A DNA stretch of 17,723 bases from positions 1 through 17,723 of the forward strand of contig CASEPW010000026.1 of NCBI GenBank assembly GCA_949289925.1. Reading direction: 5' to 3'. The notes beneath the pieces are model-generated. The model had not been told where the DNA came from and did not search any database. It worked only from the letters and a program-made list of their open reading frames with translations. Origin of the DNA: an uncultured Mycoplasmataceae bacterium. GTDB taxonomy: Bacteria; Bacillota_I; Bacilli_A; Mycoplasmatales; Mycoplasmoidaceae. Positions 1-10,404 of the stretch are shown here, piece by piece. Within the stretch, counting starts at the first letter, position 1, and each line of letters starts with the position of its first letter. Made by a program: the position numbers and the translations under genes.

Positions 1-1
1 A

Positions 2-2830
2 AAACAATTTACAATTACATATAATACATTCCCAGTGCCAAGTAATGTTACATATGTAAAAACTGAAAATTCATTAAGTGTTTTAAATAAAGATTATGCT
101 TACCAATATTCTCAACAAGATTTACAATCATTTGTAAATGTAGGTGCTAATAATGTTATTATTAATCCTGTTGCAGGTTCTAGTGCTACTGTAATTATTA
201 CAGAATGTAACAATAGAACTGGTATGATTACAGCTACTATTCACTTAGATAAATATTATGATGAAAATGGTGTTGAACAATCTAATGGTAAAGATTTCTC
301 AAACATTAAATTTATGGCTCCAAAACAAGTTGTAGGGCCTACATATGCTCAACGTAATACTACAACTATTACTGAAACAATAAATGAAATTGACGCAAAA
401 TCAGAATCTGATAGAAAGGTATGGGCAAAAAAATATATTGAAGTTGTTAATGGACTTACTAATCCAGCATCTGCATTAGAAATAAAAACAATTACTAAAA
501 AAAGTGCTTCATCTTCAAATAGTCAAGTTAGTGATTCATCTTGTGCAGTTTATGATGTAGTAGTTGAAGTAACAAATTATATTGCTAATGATATTACATA
601 CTCTGCAAAAATTAGTGGAGAAAAATTAACTCAAACAATTAGATTAGTTGCAAATGTAAATGATGTAACTGATGTTAAAGAAACTGTTAAGCAAAGTGGT
701 ATTCCAGCAGATGGTACAATTAAAACAAATTATGTAAAAGAAGATTTTACAGAATTACAAGATCAACAAGCTCTTAATGATTTAAAAACATGAATTGCTA
801 CTAAAGAATCAGAAATATTTAAAAATTATACAGGAACAGGTCAAGCAGCTGATATTTTAGATATGCAAGTCACTAATGATGATCAAAATGTTGAAGAATC
901 AATGGATGTTAGAGTTAAACTTAAAAACTCAATAACACCATGTGGTACAACAAACGATGCATGGTTTGCATTCACAATTACAAATTTAACTATCAATAAA
1001 TGAACTGTAGAAAAAAAATCTGTTGTTGTTGATTTATCAGGAACACAAAATACAGTATATGCTTCAGATTATACAAGTGATAAAGCTACAGTTATTGCTA
1101 AAGAAATAGTTGATAATAATGCTACTAAAAATTATTTTGAAAATTTACCTACTGAATTTGCAGGTGTAGATGCTAAAACATTTATAGTTGGTACTCCAAT
1201 TGTTGATGATGTTGCTGGTACTATTACTGTTGATTACCAATTATCTAAATTCTATGTTAGAGGAAAAGTTAAAACACAAACTGCTGCTAACCAAGATCAA
1301 AATGCTATTACATATAGAGCTACAATTAGAGGTTTCAAACCTTTTGCAGCAAATTCTATTTTTAATGGTATTAGTACTACATTATCAGGTGGGCAATTAA
1401 ATACATCAGTAAATAATGCTGCCAAAGTTGATGCTTATGATTATAAACAAGCTATTGTTGATGAAGTTAATAGAGTTGTTATGGCAAATGCTGCAAATAT
1501 TCCAACAAATATGAGAGCAGCAATTACTACTGCTGTTAACATATCTAAATTTACATTTGAATTTAAATATGATTCAACTACTACAAATGATAATATTACA
1601 ACTTTCACTAATGCAAAAGTAATAGCTAAAAATAATGATTTAGCTACAGCATCAAAAGATTCAAAATGAGCATCAGGTTATGAATTTAGTTTAACTACTG
1701 CAAAATATGCTAATACAAAAGTTACAACAACAAGTTATGAAAACTTCAATTTAACACTTAATGAATTTAAAGCATTAGGTACATCAAAAGAAAAATTAGA
1801 AAAACTTCACACTGCTATTAATGGTGCATGTGTTGATATCTATGGTACAGATTTCACTAACCCTGAAAATTTAAATATTGATGCAGTTGGAGATAATACT
1901 TCAGGTAAAGCAGTAATAACTTTAACGTTCCCTAAATTCTTTGTAAACAATACTGAAGTTTCAAATTACAAAGTTTCATTTAATTTCAAATTTAGAGAAT
2001 CAACTCCACCTACATCTGTTGATTATTTAAAAGGTTCAGTTTCAAAAGATTTATTCAATAGTGTAGTAGCAACAACTGCAACAGTTCAAGAAGCTATCAA
2101 AAAATTTAATGATGTAGCAAATAAAACAAATATTGATAGTATTTTAACTACTAACATAAGTGACTTTACAAATAATGGTATTTTAACAACTTATCCTGGA
2201 TTAACTTTAAAATTCTCTAATGCTAATTTAGATCCAACAGATGAAGGCAATATTTTAGTAAACATAATTGTTACTACTCCATCAGGTTCTAAAGTTGTTG
2301 AAACTGTTAGTGTTGGTAAATATATAGTTAATATTCAAGCAACAAATCCTACAGTAGCATCTACTATGCCAGCTGATTTAACATATGAAGGAATTGAAAC
2401 TTATATTGCAGACAATACTAAATATTCAAATATTTTAACATTTACTGGAGGATTCACTCCTACTACAAATGAAGCAATAGCTATTACAAGTGCTTCATTA
2501 GATTCAAAACAAGAAACTCAAAATGTGAAAGTTGCTTTTGTTGATTTCTTATTTAATGGAGTTTATTTAAATAATACATTAAATTCATTTGTATCTCACT
2601 ATGTAGTTAAAGTAAAAATTGACTTCAATGCTACAAAGAAAGTTGTAACAAACATGCAAATTGTTTGAGAAGGATCAAGTGATAACTATGTTAATGCTGA
2701 AACATTAAATAGAAAAACAAACAATGATTGAATTATCATTACAATCTTTGCTTCATTCTTCATAATTTTATTAGCCGCATTTATTTCAAGAGAAATTTAC
2801 AAGAAAAAATTAGCTTCAGAAAATAAATAA
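2..2830 (+). CDS. Large modular surface protein, 5'-truncated by the window edge
   Basis: Open from the first in-frame codon (position 2) to TAA at 2828-2830 when TGA is read as Trp (TGA at 791, 1013, 1667, 2666 and 2729); 942 residues are visible and the N-terminus lies outside the window. The protein is rich in Asn, Thr, Lys, Ser and Ile and made of predicted beta-rich repeats of the form 'G-x-I-x-V-x-(I/L)-x-L-x-K-(Y/F)-Y ... F-x-I-x-x-F', reminiscent of mycoplasma lipoprotein-associated repeats. The C-terminus is a hydrophobic helix (about 2732-2790, IIITIFASFFIILLAAFI) followed by a short basic tail REIYKKKLASENK, so the bulk should sit outside the cell. It is a paralogue of the next gene: its first codon aligns with residue 346 of that protein, so roughly 340 residues are probably missing here. 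The function is unknown; adhesion or antigenic masking is a guess from architecture only. Confidence 0.85.
212..322 (+). repeat. Beta-rich surface repeat, copy in the upstream paralogue
   Basis: This stretch encodes NRTGMITATIHLDKYYDENG, a variable insert, then FSNIKFMAP. It matches 4100-4207 (NRTGMITANIKLDKHYNEFG ... FANIKFKAP) in protein, and closely in DNA (shared GGTATGATTACAGCTA-type core). It also matches 3818-3925 (VDVEFNIDKYYND ... FTINYFAFP) more distantly. Confidence 0.8.
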
Positions 2831-2860
2831 TTAAATACACAAAATATATGTGGAGAAAGT

Positions 2861-2944
2861 GTGAAAATAAAAGGAAAAAAATTATTATTATCATCGTTAG
2901 TTATTTCATTGATTAGTCTTCCTACTATATTTTCAACTGTATCA
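2861..2944 (+). other. Sec signal peptide / N-terminal hydrophobic segment
   Basis: Codons 1-28 of the giant surface protein encode a basic n-region (KIKGKK), a hydrophobic core (LLLSSLVISLISLP) and a polar Ser/Thr-rich stretch (STVSTN). There is no Cys, which argues against lipid modification. Whether it is cleaved or stays as an anchor cannot be decided here. Confidence 0.75.
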
Positions 2945-5900
2945 ACAAATATAAAAAAACAAAATCAAGAAATTATGTCAACTAGAAATGGAATATCACC
3001 TTTAATAGATGTTCCTTCTATTGATGCAAAAAGAAAAATTTCAGATGCTTTTGTTGGTAATAATCCAGTAGAAATTGCATATGTGTTGAATAATATTTCT
3101 CCTACAAGCCAAGCAGAAATGATTAAATATTTATCATATTTATTTGATGGTATAGATTCTATAGATAATAGAGTGTATGAAATTAGAGATATCAAAGCTT
3201 TAGCAAATGGGGAAGAAGGGACATTATTTGTTAACTTTTCTTTATATAAAAAATCATCTAATGGAAATAGTATTTTAGCAAATATTTATGAAGGTGATTT
3301 TAATGAATCTTCAGGCCTTAGTAAAGGTATTACTAAATTATTAACATATAATTATGTTGATTCACAAAATAGTTATGATGATATTGTTAATCAATTAAGA
3401 ACAGATCCAAGTAATTATTTAGTAACTAATAATATACTAATTAATTTAGCAAATGGTATTAATAAATCTAAAATAACTTTAGGTAATGTTCATTACGATA
3501 ACATTAATAAAGAAATTACAATAGATTCAATTAATGTTAAAAATGCTATAGGTCCTTTAGCTTTAATTTCATCACTTGATTTTCCAGGTAAAATAACTAT
3601 CCATGCATCAAATGCACCAATTGTTTTAGGTGAAACAGAAATTTATTACAATAATGCATATTTATTTGATGATAGTTTTATGCAATATAATACGGCTGAA
3701 AAATTTAAACAATATATAGTGGTTAATAAAACAGATGATGCAGTTATCAATTTAATAATGTCAAAAGTTAATCCACCAAATGGTGCTACTATTACAGTTG
3801 GCAATATTACTTTAAATGGTTCAGAAAGTGTTGATGTAGAGTTTAATATTGACAAATATTATAATGATAATAATGAACTAGTAAATTCATCAAAAACATT
3901 TACAATCAATTATTTTGCATTCCCTGTAGCTACAAAAGTTACTCATGTTAAAACTGAGAATTTACTAACAGGTCATGACTATGCATATGAATACACAAAA
4001 GACGAATTACTAGTATTTATTAATGAACCATCAAACAATGTTATTGTTAACCCAGTTCCTAATACTGTAGTTTCATTTGTAGATGAACCTTTTTATGATA
4101 ACAGAACGGGGATGATTACAGCTAATATTAAATTAGATAAACATTACAATGAATTTGGTCAAGAAGCAGGGAATAAAACTTTTGCTAATATAAAATTTAA
4201 AGCTCCAAAAGTTGTTGTGGGTCCTACATTTATTCAACGTAATATAAACCCTGTTAATGAAACAATTAATGAAATTGATGCAATGTCAGATGCCCAAAAG
4301 CAAGAATGAGCAAAAAAATATATTGAAAAAATCAATCCAAGTGCAAGCACAGATTATAACTCTCTTAGAGTAGAAAAAGTTTCTTCATATCCAACAAGAT
4401 CATCAGCTAATGAATCAGCAGATGCATTATATAAAGTTAGTACAAAACTAACTAACTATTTTGTTAATGATAAATATTACACAATGAATAAAGAACCTTC
4501 AGCTAATGAATTTGTAGTTTATATTAATGCAAAAATTAACTTGGTGACTAAAGTTAAGGATAATGTAGTAAACTCTGGTATAGATACATCTAATCCAATA
4601 AACTTATTAACTGTTAAAGAAGTGATTCAAAATTTAAACGATGTGCAAAATAAAGTTAAACAATGAATAATTGATAATTTTACAAATATTTTTGAAAATT
4701 ATTCTAAAGTTGCAACTTTAGATGATATTTTGGATATTAATTTTCAAAATGAAGGCCAAGAAAATATTAGAGTTACTTTAATATTAAAAGATGCAAGTAC
4801 TTTGACAGGTAAAGGCGATATTCAATTTAGTTTTGTTATTAATCATTTTCTTGATCCTGCTACTCCAATTGTAGGTAAAACTTTAGATTTAAATCAAGCT
4901 GTTGCAGCAGGTTTTGTTGGTTTAGATAATACAGTATATACAATTGATTTTGAAAGTAAGTATAAAAATAGTATTAAGCAAATTCTTTTTGACAATATGA
5001 ATAGTTGATTTGACAACACTGTTTCTAGTGGTGTTAATTTAAAAGATAGAGTTCAAACTGCAGATAATTTTATTCAAGGAGATTTACATTATTCATATAA
5101 TACAAATAGTGTTACAGTTTCAGGTAATTTTATGTCTTGAAATAACGCTTCATTAAATCCATATGATAATTTAAATCCTATCCTATGTTCAATAACAATT
5201 AAAGGTGAATGAGGAAATGATACAAACTCATTTAATCAAATTGAAACATCAGCTAAAGGAATTCAAATTGAAAATGCAATTGATATTAACAATGTACCAG
5301 AATTAAGAGTTTTACAAGTGGATGATCCTACTTTACCACAAAAATTATCTGAATATATTAGTAATAATAAAAATTTATTTTTAAATAATTATCCTAATGC
5401 TTTAAAAATTTCAGGTTTAAATATTCTTCTTAAAGATAAAAGTGAAGGTATTATTCAAATTTCATTATTAGTTAGAAACGCAAAAGTAATAGCTACAAAT
5501 GAAATGGACCTTGGATATGCGAACAAAACATTCAATATATATGTAAAAGGTTTTTTTGCTCCTACAAAACCTACAAGTGGTCGTGTTATTGACTTAAAAA
5601 TAACATCTAAACCAGGAGGAATCCAAAGTTTAGTTAGTAGTGCTTTTGTATTTGAATTTGTAAGTAATAATGCATTTGTTCAAGAATTTATTAGAAGTTT
5701 TAAAGATAATCCAAATGTTTGATTGAAAAATTATCCAACTGAACAAAAAATAGCTGAACATGTAGCTGGTGGTGGACAAATTATTGATGAATCTACTATT
5801 CAAATTTCAAAAGGTTTAAGATATGGTACACCTGCACTTATTATTAATGCTGATTTTGTTTCTTGAAATCAATCAGGAAATAAAAATGATCCTTTAGAAA

Positions 5901-7180
5901 TGATAAATCAAACAATTATAATTTATAATTTTAATAATAAAAATACTACTACCAGTTCATTACAATTATCTGATTTTGGTGGTTTAGAATTAAACAATCA
6001 AACTTTATCAGCACAAGATGCAGTAGATTTATTAAATTCTAAAAAGAGTGTAGCCAAAGATTACTTCTTAAATAGAATAAGAGATTTAATGGTTGTAATT
6101 TCAAATGCTCCTTCAACATTAGAACAAACATTAAGGGATGCAATTAACAATGAAAATTTTGAATTTGTATTAGTAGGAAAAGATGAAATTAAGGTTGTCT
6201 TTAAAAATATTGATCAATCATCTAATGATGGTCTTGATAAAATTACAGCAAATTTAGAAATAAAAATTTCTAATAGATTTAATTCAACAGATTTAAATAC
6301 TGTGTTTATCAAAAAAGTAATTAATTGAAATGATAATAATTTTGATTTATTATTTGGTGGCAATGTATCGAAGTTTGCTTTTGATTGAAAGGTTACTAAT
6401 GGGCCTAATCAAGCAAGTTTAACAAGATTTGAAAATAATGTAAAAAACAACATGAATGAATATTTTGTTATAGAAAATGGGCCAGCACCAGCAAACCAAA
6501 AAACTACTGAATTAAAAAATATAACTTTTGATACAACTGAAAATAATAATTTCATCAGTGATATTAATAACTTAACTGCAAAATTAACTGTTACATATAA
6601 AGGTTATGTTAATGGTACATGAAATGAAAATGCTACTGCAATTGTTGATGTTAATTTAAAACCAATTCCTAGTCAACAACAAATTATTGATCAAATTAAT
6701 ACAATAGTTAAAGAAAAATTAGATGGAAAATATTTAATTAATGACAAAACATACGATAAAGTTATAGCAGAAAATGGTCAAGAAATATTAGATACTATTG
6801 TTGAAGCATTAAAAGGTTTTTTACCTGAAAATGTTGTAGTAGGAAATGATAAACCTTCAATTGAAGATATGTTTGAACTTAATATTAATCCTGATACTAA
6901 TGAAGTAACAATTGCAATAAAACAAGAATCTATTGCAATTAAACCAAACACCGGTGTTCCAAGCAACTTAGCAAATCAATTTGGAAAAATATTAGTTCCA
7001 GTTGCACAAAATCAAATTTTAATTCATTCATTAGAACCATCTGCTCATTGATTAGATTGAGTTATATATGTTATTATAGCAGGAACATTTATAGCATTAA
7101 TTATTATTATTACTGCTTATGAATTATATGCTAAAAACAAAAGAATACAAAGTTCAAAAACATTTGGATATAGTGCATAA
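2861..7180 (+). CDS. Giant modular surface protein (1439 aa) with signal peptide and C-terminal membrane anchor
   Basis: The start is GTG at 2861, chosen because GGAGAAAG (2852-2859) lies just upstream and the protein then begins with a typical Sec signal (KIKGKK basic start, hydrophobic LLLSSLVISLISLPTIF). No lipobox cysteine follows, so it is not a lipoprotein. Many in-frame TGA codons are Trp (e.g. 4307, 4664, 5006, 5720, 6326). The ectodomain is a chain of beta-rich modules, for example residues 320-355 (ending FAFP) and 414-449 (ending FKAP), plus two longer tandem modules at 4826-5212 and 5531-5932. A transmembrane helix spans residues 1401-1420 (VIYVIIAGTF then IALIIIITAY) and the cytoplasmic tail ends KTFGYSA. 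It follows its paralogue by 30 bases and its stop overlaps the pth start. The family is not identified. The surface location is well supported by the topology; an adhesin or antigen role is inference. Confidence 0.88.
3818..3925 (+). repeat. Beta-rich surface repeat, first clear copy in the giant surface protein
   Basis: This stretch encodes GSESVDVEFNIDKYYNDNNE, then SKTFTINYFAFP. It has the same pattern as the next copy at 4100-4207: alternating hydrophobics, a DKYYN turn, then K-T-F-x-I-x-x-F-x-x-P. The two copies lie about 280 bases apart and probably form one tandem domain each. Confidence 0.7.
4100..4207 (+). repeat. Beta-rich surface repeat, second clear copy in the giant surface protein
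   Basis: This stretch encodes NRTGMITANIKLDKHYNEFG then NKTFANIKFKAP. It is followed in both paralogues by a shared block: VVVGPT/QVVGPT, QRN, ETINEIDA, WAKKYIE. The shared order beyond the repeat shows gene duplication rather than chance convergence of low-complexity sequence. Confidence 0.8.
4826..5212 (+). repeat. Longer surface module, copy 1 (about 129 residues)
   Basis: It begins FSFVINHFLDPATPIVGKTL, has a central W within NSWFDN, and ends with NFMSWNN then an I-T-I-K-G-E-W strand. It aligns with 5531-5932 at the P-x-x-P-x-x-G-x-x-x-D-L start, the central Asp/Asn-rich W region and the late F-x-S-W-N motif. A more distant copy is in the upstream gene at about 965-1336. Confidence 0.65.
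5531..5932 (+). repeat. Longer surface module, copy 2 (about 134 residues)
   Basis: It begins FNIYVKGFFAPTKPTSGRVI, has KDNPNVWLKNY in the middle and ends with DFVSWNQ then a hydrophobic strand IIIYNF. It is diverged from copy 1 but keeps the same landmark order and nearly the same length, so it looks like an old internal duplication. Confidence 0.65.
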
Positions 7181-7734
7181 TGATTAAATTAATTGTCGGC
7201 CTTGGAAATATAGGTGAAATATATAACAATACAAGACATAATATTGGATTTAAATTCCTAGATGCATTTGCTAAGAAAAATAATGTTGAATTCAATCGTT
7301 TCGATTTTGATGGAGAATATTCAATACTTACAATAAATGACACAAAAATAATATTATTAAAGCCTCATACATTTATGAATTTATCAGGTAAGAGTGTAAT
7401 TGCATGTATGAATTTTTTTAAAATTAAAAAAGATGAAATATTAATTATATATGATGATAAGGATCTTAAAATAGGTGATTACAAATATAAGATGTCAGGG
7501 TCATCGGGTGGCCATAATGGAATTAAGGATATTATTAATGTTTTAGGTAGTGAAGAATTTAAAAGAATTAAGATTGGTATAGGTAATAAACCACTGCATA
7601 TGGATTTAGCTAAATATGTATTATCTAAATTTTCTAAGCAAGAACTAGAAGTATTATCAAAAGTAATCAATAATTTATCAAGACAATTAAGTCATGTTAA
7701 TGTAGTGGATTTTTCTAATTTATCATCAAAGTAG
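7180..7734 (+). CDS. pth: Peptidyl-tRNA hydrolase
   Basis: This enzyme hydrolyses the ester bond of peptidyl-tRNAs that drop off ribosomes, recycling tRNA in the cytosol. The 184-aa length is normal for bacterial Pth. The N-terminus MIKLIVGLGNIGE is the family signature, with catalytic His20 in NTRHNIGF, the substrate Asn in PHTFMNLSGKS (Asn67), Asp93 in IYDDKDL, and the GSSGGHNGIKD loop (Asn113). The ATG shares its first base with the TAA of the surface gene upstream, and no Shine-Dalgarno is visible. Start may therefore depend on termination-reinitiation, or on a short leaderless transcript: a TATAGT lies 5 bases before the ATG. tilS follows after 7 bases. Confidence 0.96.
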   Translation: MIKLIVGLGNIGEIYNNTRHNIGFKFLDAFAKKNNVEFNRFDFDGEYSILTINDTKIILLKPHTFMNLSGKSVIACMNFFKIKKDEILIIYDDKDLKIGDYKYKMSGSSGGHNGIKDIINVLGSEEFKRIKIGIGNKPLHMDLAKYVLSKFSKQELEVLSKVINNLSRQLSHVNVVDFSNLSSK

Positions 7735-7741
7735 GGGGAAT

Positions 7742-8620
7742 ATGAAAAAATATATTGCAGCAATTTCTGGTGGGCCAGATTCAATGGCACTTTTGCATAA
7801 ATATTACAAAAATATTATTGCAGTTTGTAGTGTTGATTACAACAAAAGAGAAAAATCTTATTTAGATAATGAAATAGTTAAAAAATTTTGTGATGATCAC
7901 AATATTGCATTTCATCTTTTGAAAGTTGAAGATGAACTTTATCAAAAATATGATTTATCTAACTTTCAAGATTTAGCAAGAAAAATAAGATATGAATTTT
8001 TTGTAGAGATTGCTAATAAATATCAAAATTATGATTTATTAATTGCACATAATTATAATGATTGATTAGAAACTGCTTACATGCAATTAAATAAAAAATC
8101 AAAATCACTATATTATGGGATTAGAAAAAATACTCAATATAAGACATTAAATATTCATAGACCACTTATCAAAATTAAAAAAGATAATTTACTTAAATAT
8201 TGTTTAAAAAATAATATACAGTATGCTATTGATTATACAAATGAACTAGATATATATGAACGTAATAAAATTAGAAAAATAATTAAGGAATGAAATAAGA
8301 AAGAATATTTTCATTTTTATTGAACAATTAATATGTATAATTTGAAAAATTTATATAAAGATCATTCTGTTATAAAAGCATTTAAAAAATGAAAAGAACA
8401 AAAATTTACCTATGAATTTTTTATTAATTCTAATCCAACAAAACAATATTATCTAATTTATTATTTGTTATCAGATTTTAATGAAAAAAATAATAGTGCT
8501 AATAAGATATTTAATTTAATAAATTTTTTAAAATTGAAAAATAATAAGCATTATAGATTAGAAAATAACAAAATTATTTGTTGAGAAAATGATAAAATAA
8601 AAATAAAAAATAAGGAGTAA
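7742..8620 (+). CDS. tilS: tRNA(Ile)-lysidine synthetase
   Basis: TilS uses ATP and lysine to convert C34 of the CAU-anticodon tRNA-Ile to lysidine, so that it reads AUA; this matters in a genome rich in AUA codons. The 292-aa protein has the PP-loop SGGPDSMAL near its N-terminus and the family's AH-x-x-x-D-x-x-ET segment as AHNYNDWLET (Trp by TGA at 8063). Further on are RPLIKIKK and DYTNELDIYERNKIRK, matching the conserved D-x-S/T-N ... Y-x-R-N-x-I-R block. It is short compared with E. coli TilS and lacks the full C-terminal domain, as is usual in mycoplasmas. AGGGGGAA overlapping the pth stop is the ribosome binding site. Its stop lies two bases before the sodA start, and AAGGAG inside its last codons serves sodA. 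Confidence 0.94.
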
Positions 8621-8622
8621 AT

Positions 8623-9222
8623 ATGTATAAGTTACCTAAATTAAAATATGAATTCAATGAATTAGAACCTCATTATGATGCATTAACTGTTGAGATTCAT
8701 TACACAAAGCATCATCAAACATACATTGATAATTTAAATCAATTATTAGCTAAAGCACCATCAGAATTTCAAGAAATGGATTTAGAAACATTATTAGTTA
8801 ATTTAGAAAGATTACCTAATGACATTAAAACTGGTATTAGAAATAATGGTGGAGGTCACTACTGTCACAATTTATTTTGAGAACAATTTACTAAAAATTA
8901 CAAACCAATCCAAGGAAAAATATTAGATTTATTAGTTAGAGATTTTGGTAGTTTTGATAATTTTGTTAACGAATTTGAAACAAAAGCTAAAACAAATTTT
9001 GGATCAGGTTGAACATGATTAGTAATGAATGAAAATAATAAATTAGAAGTTATTAATACATCTGGTCATAACACACCACTAGAATTAAATAAAAAGCCTC
9101 TATTAGTTATTGATATTTGAGAACATTCTTATTATTTAAAATTTCAAAATCGTAGAGCAGAATGAATTAAATCATTTTGAAATTTAATTGATTGAGAATT
9201 TATTAATTCTATAGTTCAATAA
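8623..9222 (+). CDS. sodA: Superoxide dismutase, Mn/Fe family (His-type active site)
   Basis: SodA disproportionates superoxide to oxygen and peroxide in the cytosol. The 199-aa length is normal for the family. The N-terminus YKLPKLKYEFNELEPHYD and VEIHYTKHHQTYIDNLN are characteristic. Metal ligands are His26, His82 (GGGHYCHNLFW), Asp164 and His168 (LVIDIWEHSYY); the gateway Tyr34 is present. The residue that hydrogen-bonds the metal-bound solvent, Gln in E. coli MnSOD (TANQDSP), is His149 here (TSGHNTP). The FeSOD Gln position in the N-half is Gly78. His at this site is known from mycobacterial and archaeal enzymes and can go with Fe or mixed metal use, so the metal is not assigned. Five residues are TGA-coded Trp in conserved positions. 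It is translationally linked to tilS (AAGGAG 8612-8617). A symbol of sodB would be equally defensible. Confidence 0.95.
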
Positions 9223-9261
9223 TAAAACTTATTTTAATTACATTAAAATACTATACTAAAA

Positions 9262-9270
9262 TGTTATAAT
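9262..9270 (+). promoter_or_regulatory. Extended -10 promoter of dnaN, probably leaderless
   Basis: TGTTATAAT is a perfect extended -10 element (TGn plus TATAAT at 9265-9270). Only six bases (AAACAT) separate it from the ATG at 9277, so transcription should begin at or next to the start codon. No Shine-Dalgarno and no convincing -35 are seen. Confidence 0.7.
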
Positions 9271-9276
9271 AAACAT

Positions 9277-10404
9277 ATGAAGTTTAAAATTGAAAAAGCA
9301 AAAATTAATGATCTTTTAAAACAAATAAATAGTGTTACACAAGATAATGCAATAAATGCATTATATTCATTGTTATTAGTAAAAACAGATTCAAGCAACA
9401 ATGCAGTTAATTTTATTTTTACTAATGAAAAAATATCTATTAAAAAAACAATTACTAATATTTTAATAGATGATGATTTTTCTTTTTGTATCAAGGCAAA
9501 AATCTTTAGTGGTATCATTAGCAAATTAAATGCTCAAGATATTAATTTTGAAAAAATTGATCAAACTTTAAATATTTCAACAATAAATTTTGAATCAAAT
9601 ATTAACCTAGTAGAAACTCTTATTTATCCAGAAATACCTTTTAATGAATATCAAGTTTCTAAAAAAGTAATGACAATAAATTTATCTATGTTGCAAGACA
9701 TTTATAATTACACATCATCAACAGTTCATTCATCACAAGATTCATCTATGCCTATGATAATTCAAGGAATTCATTTTGAAACGCGTGATGATCAAAAAAT
9801 TCATATACTTTCTACAGATAGTTTTAGAGCATCATATTACACATTACCAAATATTGATAATGAATCATTTAAATTTGTTTTAGAACCTGTAATTATTAAA
9901 CAAATTATTGATTGTGCTCCAACTACTAATATAGAAGTTTTTGCACGTCATGATAAAATTTTCTTTATTTGAGAAAATTGTATTCTTTTAGGTAAATTAA
10001 ATCTAGATGGTAATTATCCTATGATATATCCACATTTTTCGAAGACTAATGATACTATACTAACTATTAATAATAAAAATTTACTAGATATGTTAGAACA
10101 CGGTTTAACACTTGTTCAAAGTGAAAAAGTTCCAATTGCTAAAATATCTATTGATGATAATAAAATTGAAATCAGATATCAATCTATTGATTTTGGGTCA
10201 AGTTATGAATCATCAAAATGAGAAACATTTAATGGAAATAATATAATTTTTTCAATTAATACCAAATATTTGATTTCAATTTTAAAGATTTATCAACCTA
10301 ATGATATATTAGAATTAAGTCTTTCTCAAAACTCCCCTATTATCATTAAAAAGATTGATATTGATAATTTAAAACATTTGGTTTTACCACTTAGAGGTTT
10401 TTAA
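9277..10404 (+). CDS. dnaN: DNA polymerase III beta subunit (sliding clamp)
   Basis: DnaN forms the ring that holds the replicative polymerase on DNA. The 375-aa length fits three clamp folds. It starts MKFKIEKAKINDLLKQINSV, has NALYSLLLVKTDSS in the first fold, VHSSQDSSMPMIIQGIHFET followed by STDSFRASYY in the second, and ends HLVLPLRGF, the diverged form of the usual PM-R-L end. TGA codons at 9970 and 10219 are Trp. It is the first gene of the replication block and has its own promoter. dnaA, its usual upstream neighbour, is absent here; sodA lies there instead. The sequence is more diverged than gyrB/gyrA but the start, the S-T-D-S-F-R motif and the synteny with yaaA are clear. Confidence 0.95.

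Noticed and set aside
2848..2850. ATG before the second surface gene
   Set aside because: It is in a different frame from the surface protein; GTG at 2861 follows the GGAG site and gives a signal peptide.
2..7180. Series of short open frames suggesting decayed or frameshifted surface genes
   Set aside because: All breaks are TGA codons in one constant frame; read as Trp, two intact long genes appear.
9620..10035. Near matches to the DnaA box TTATCCACA within dnaN (e.g. around 9625 and 10025)
   Set aside because: They are single imperfect matches, scattered in coding sequence of A/T-rich DNA, without clustering.
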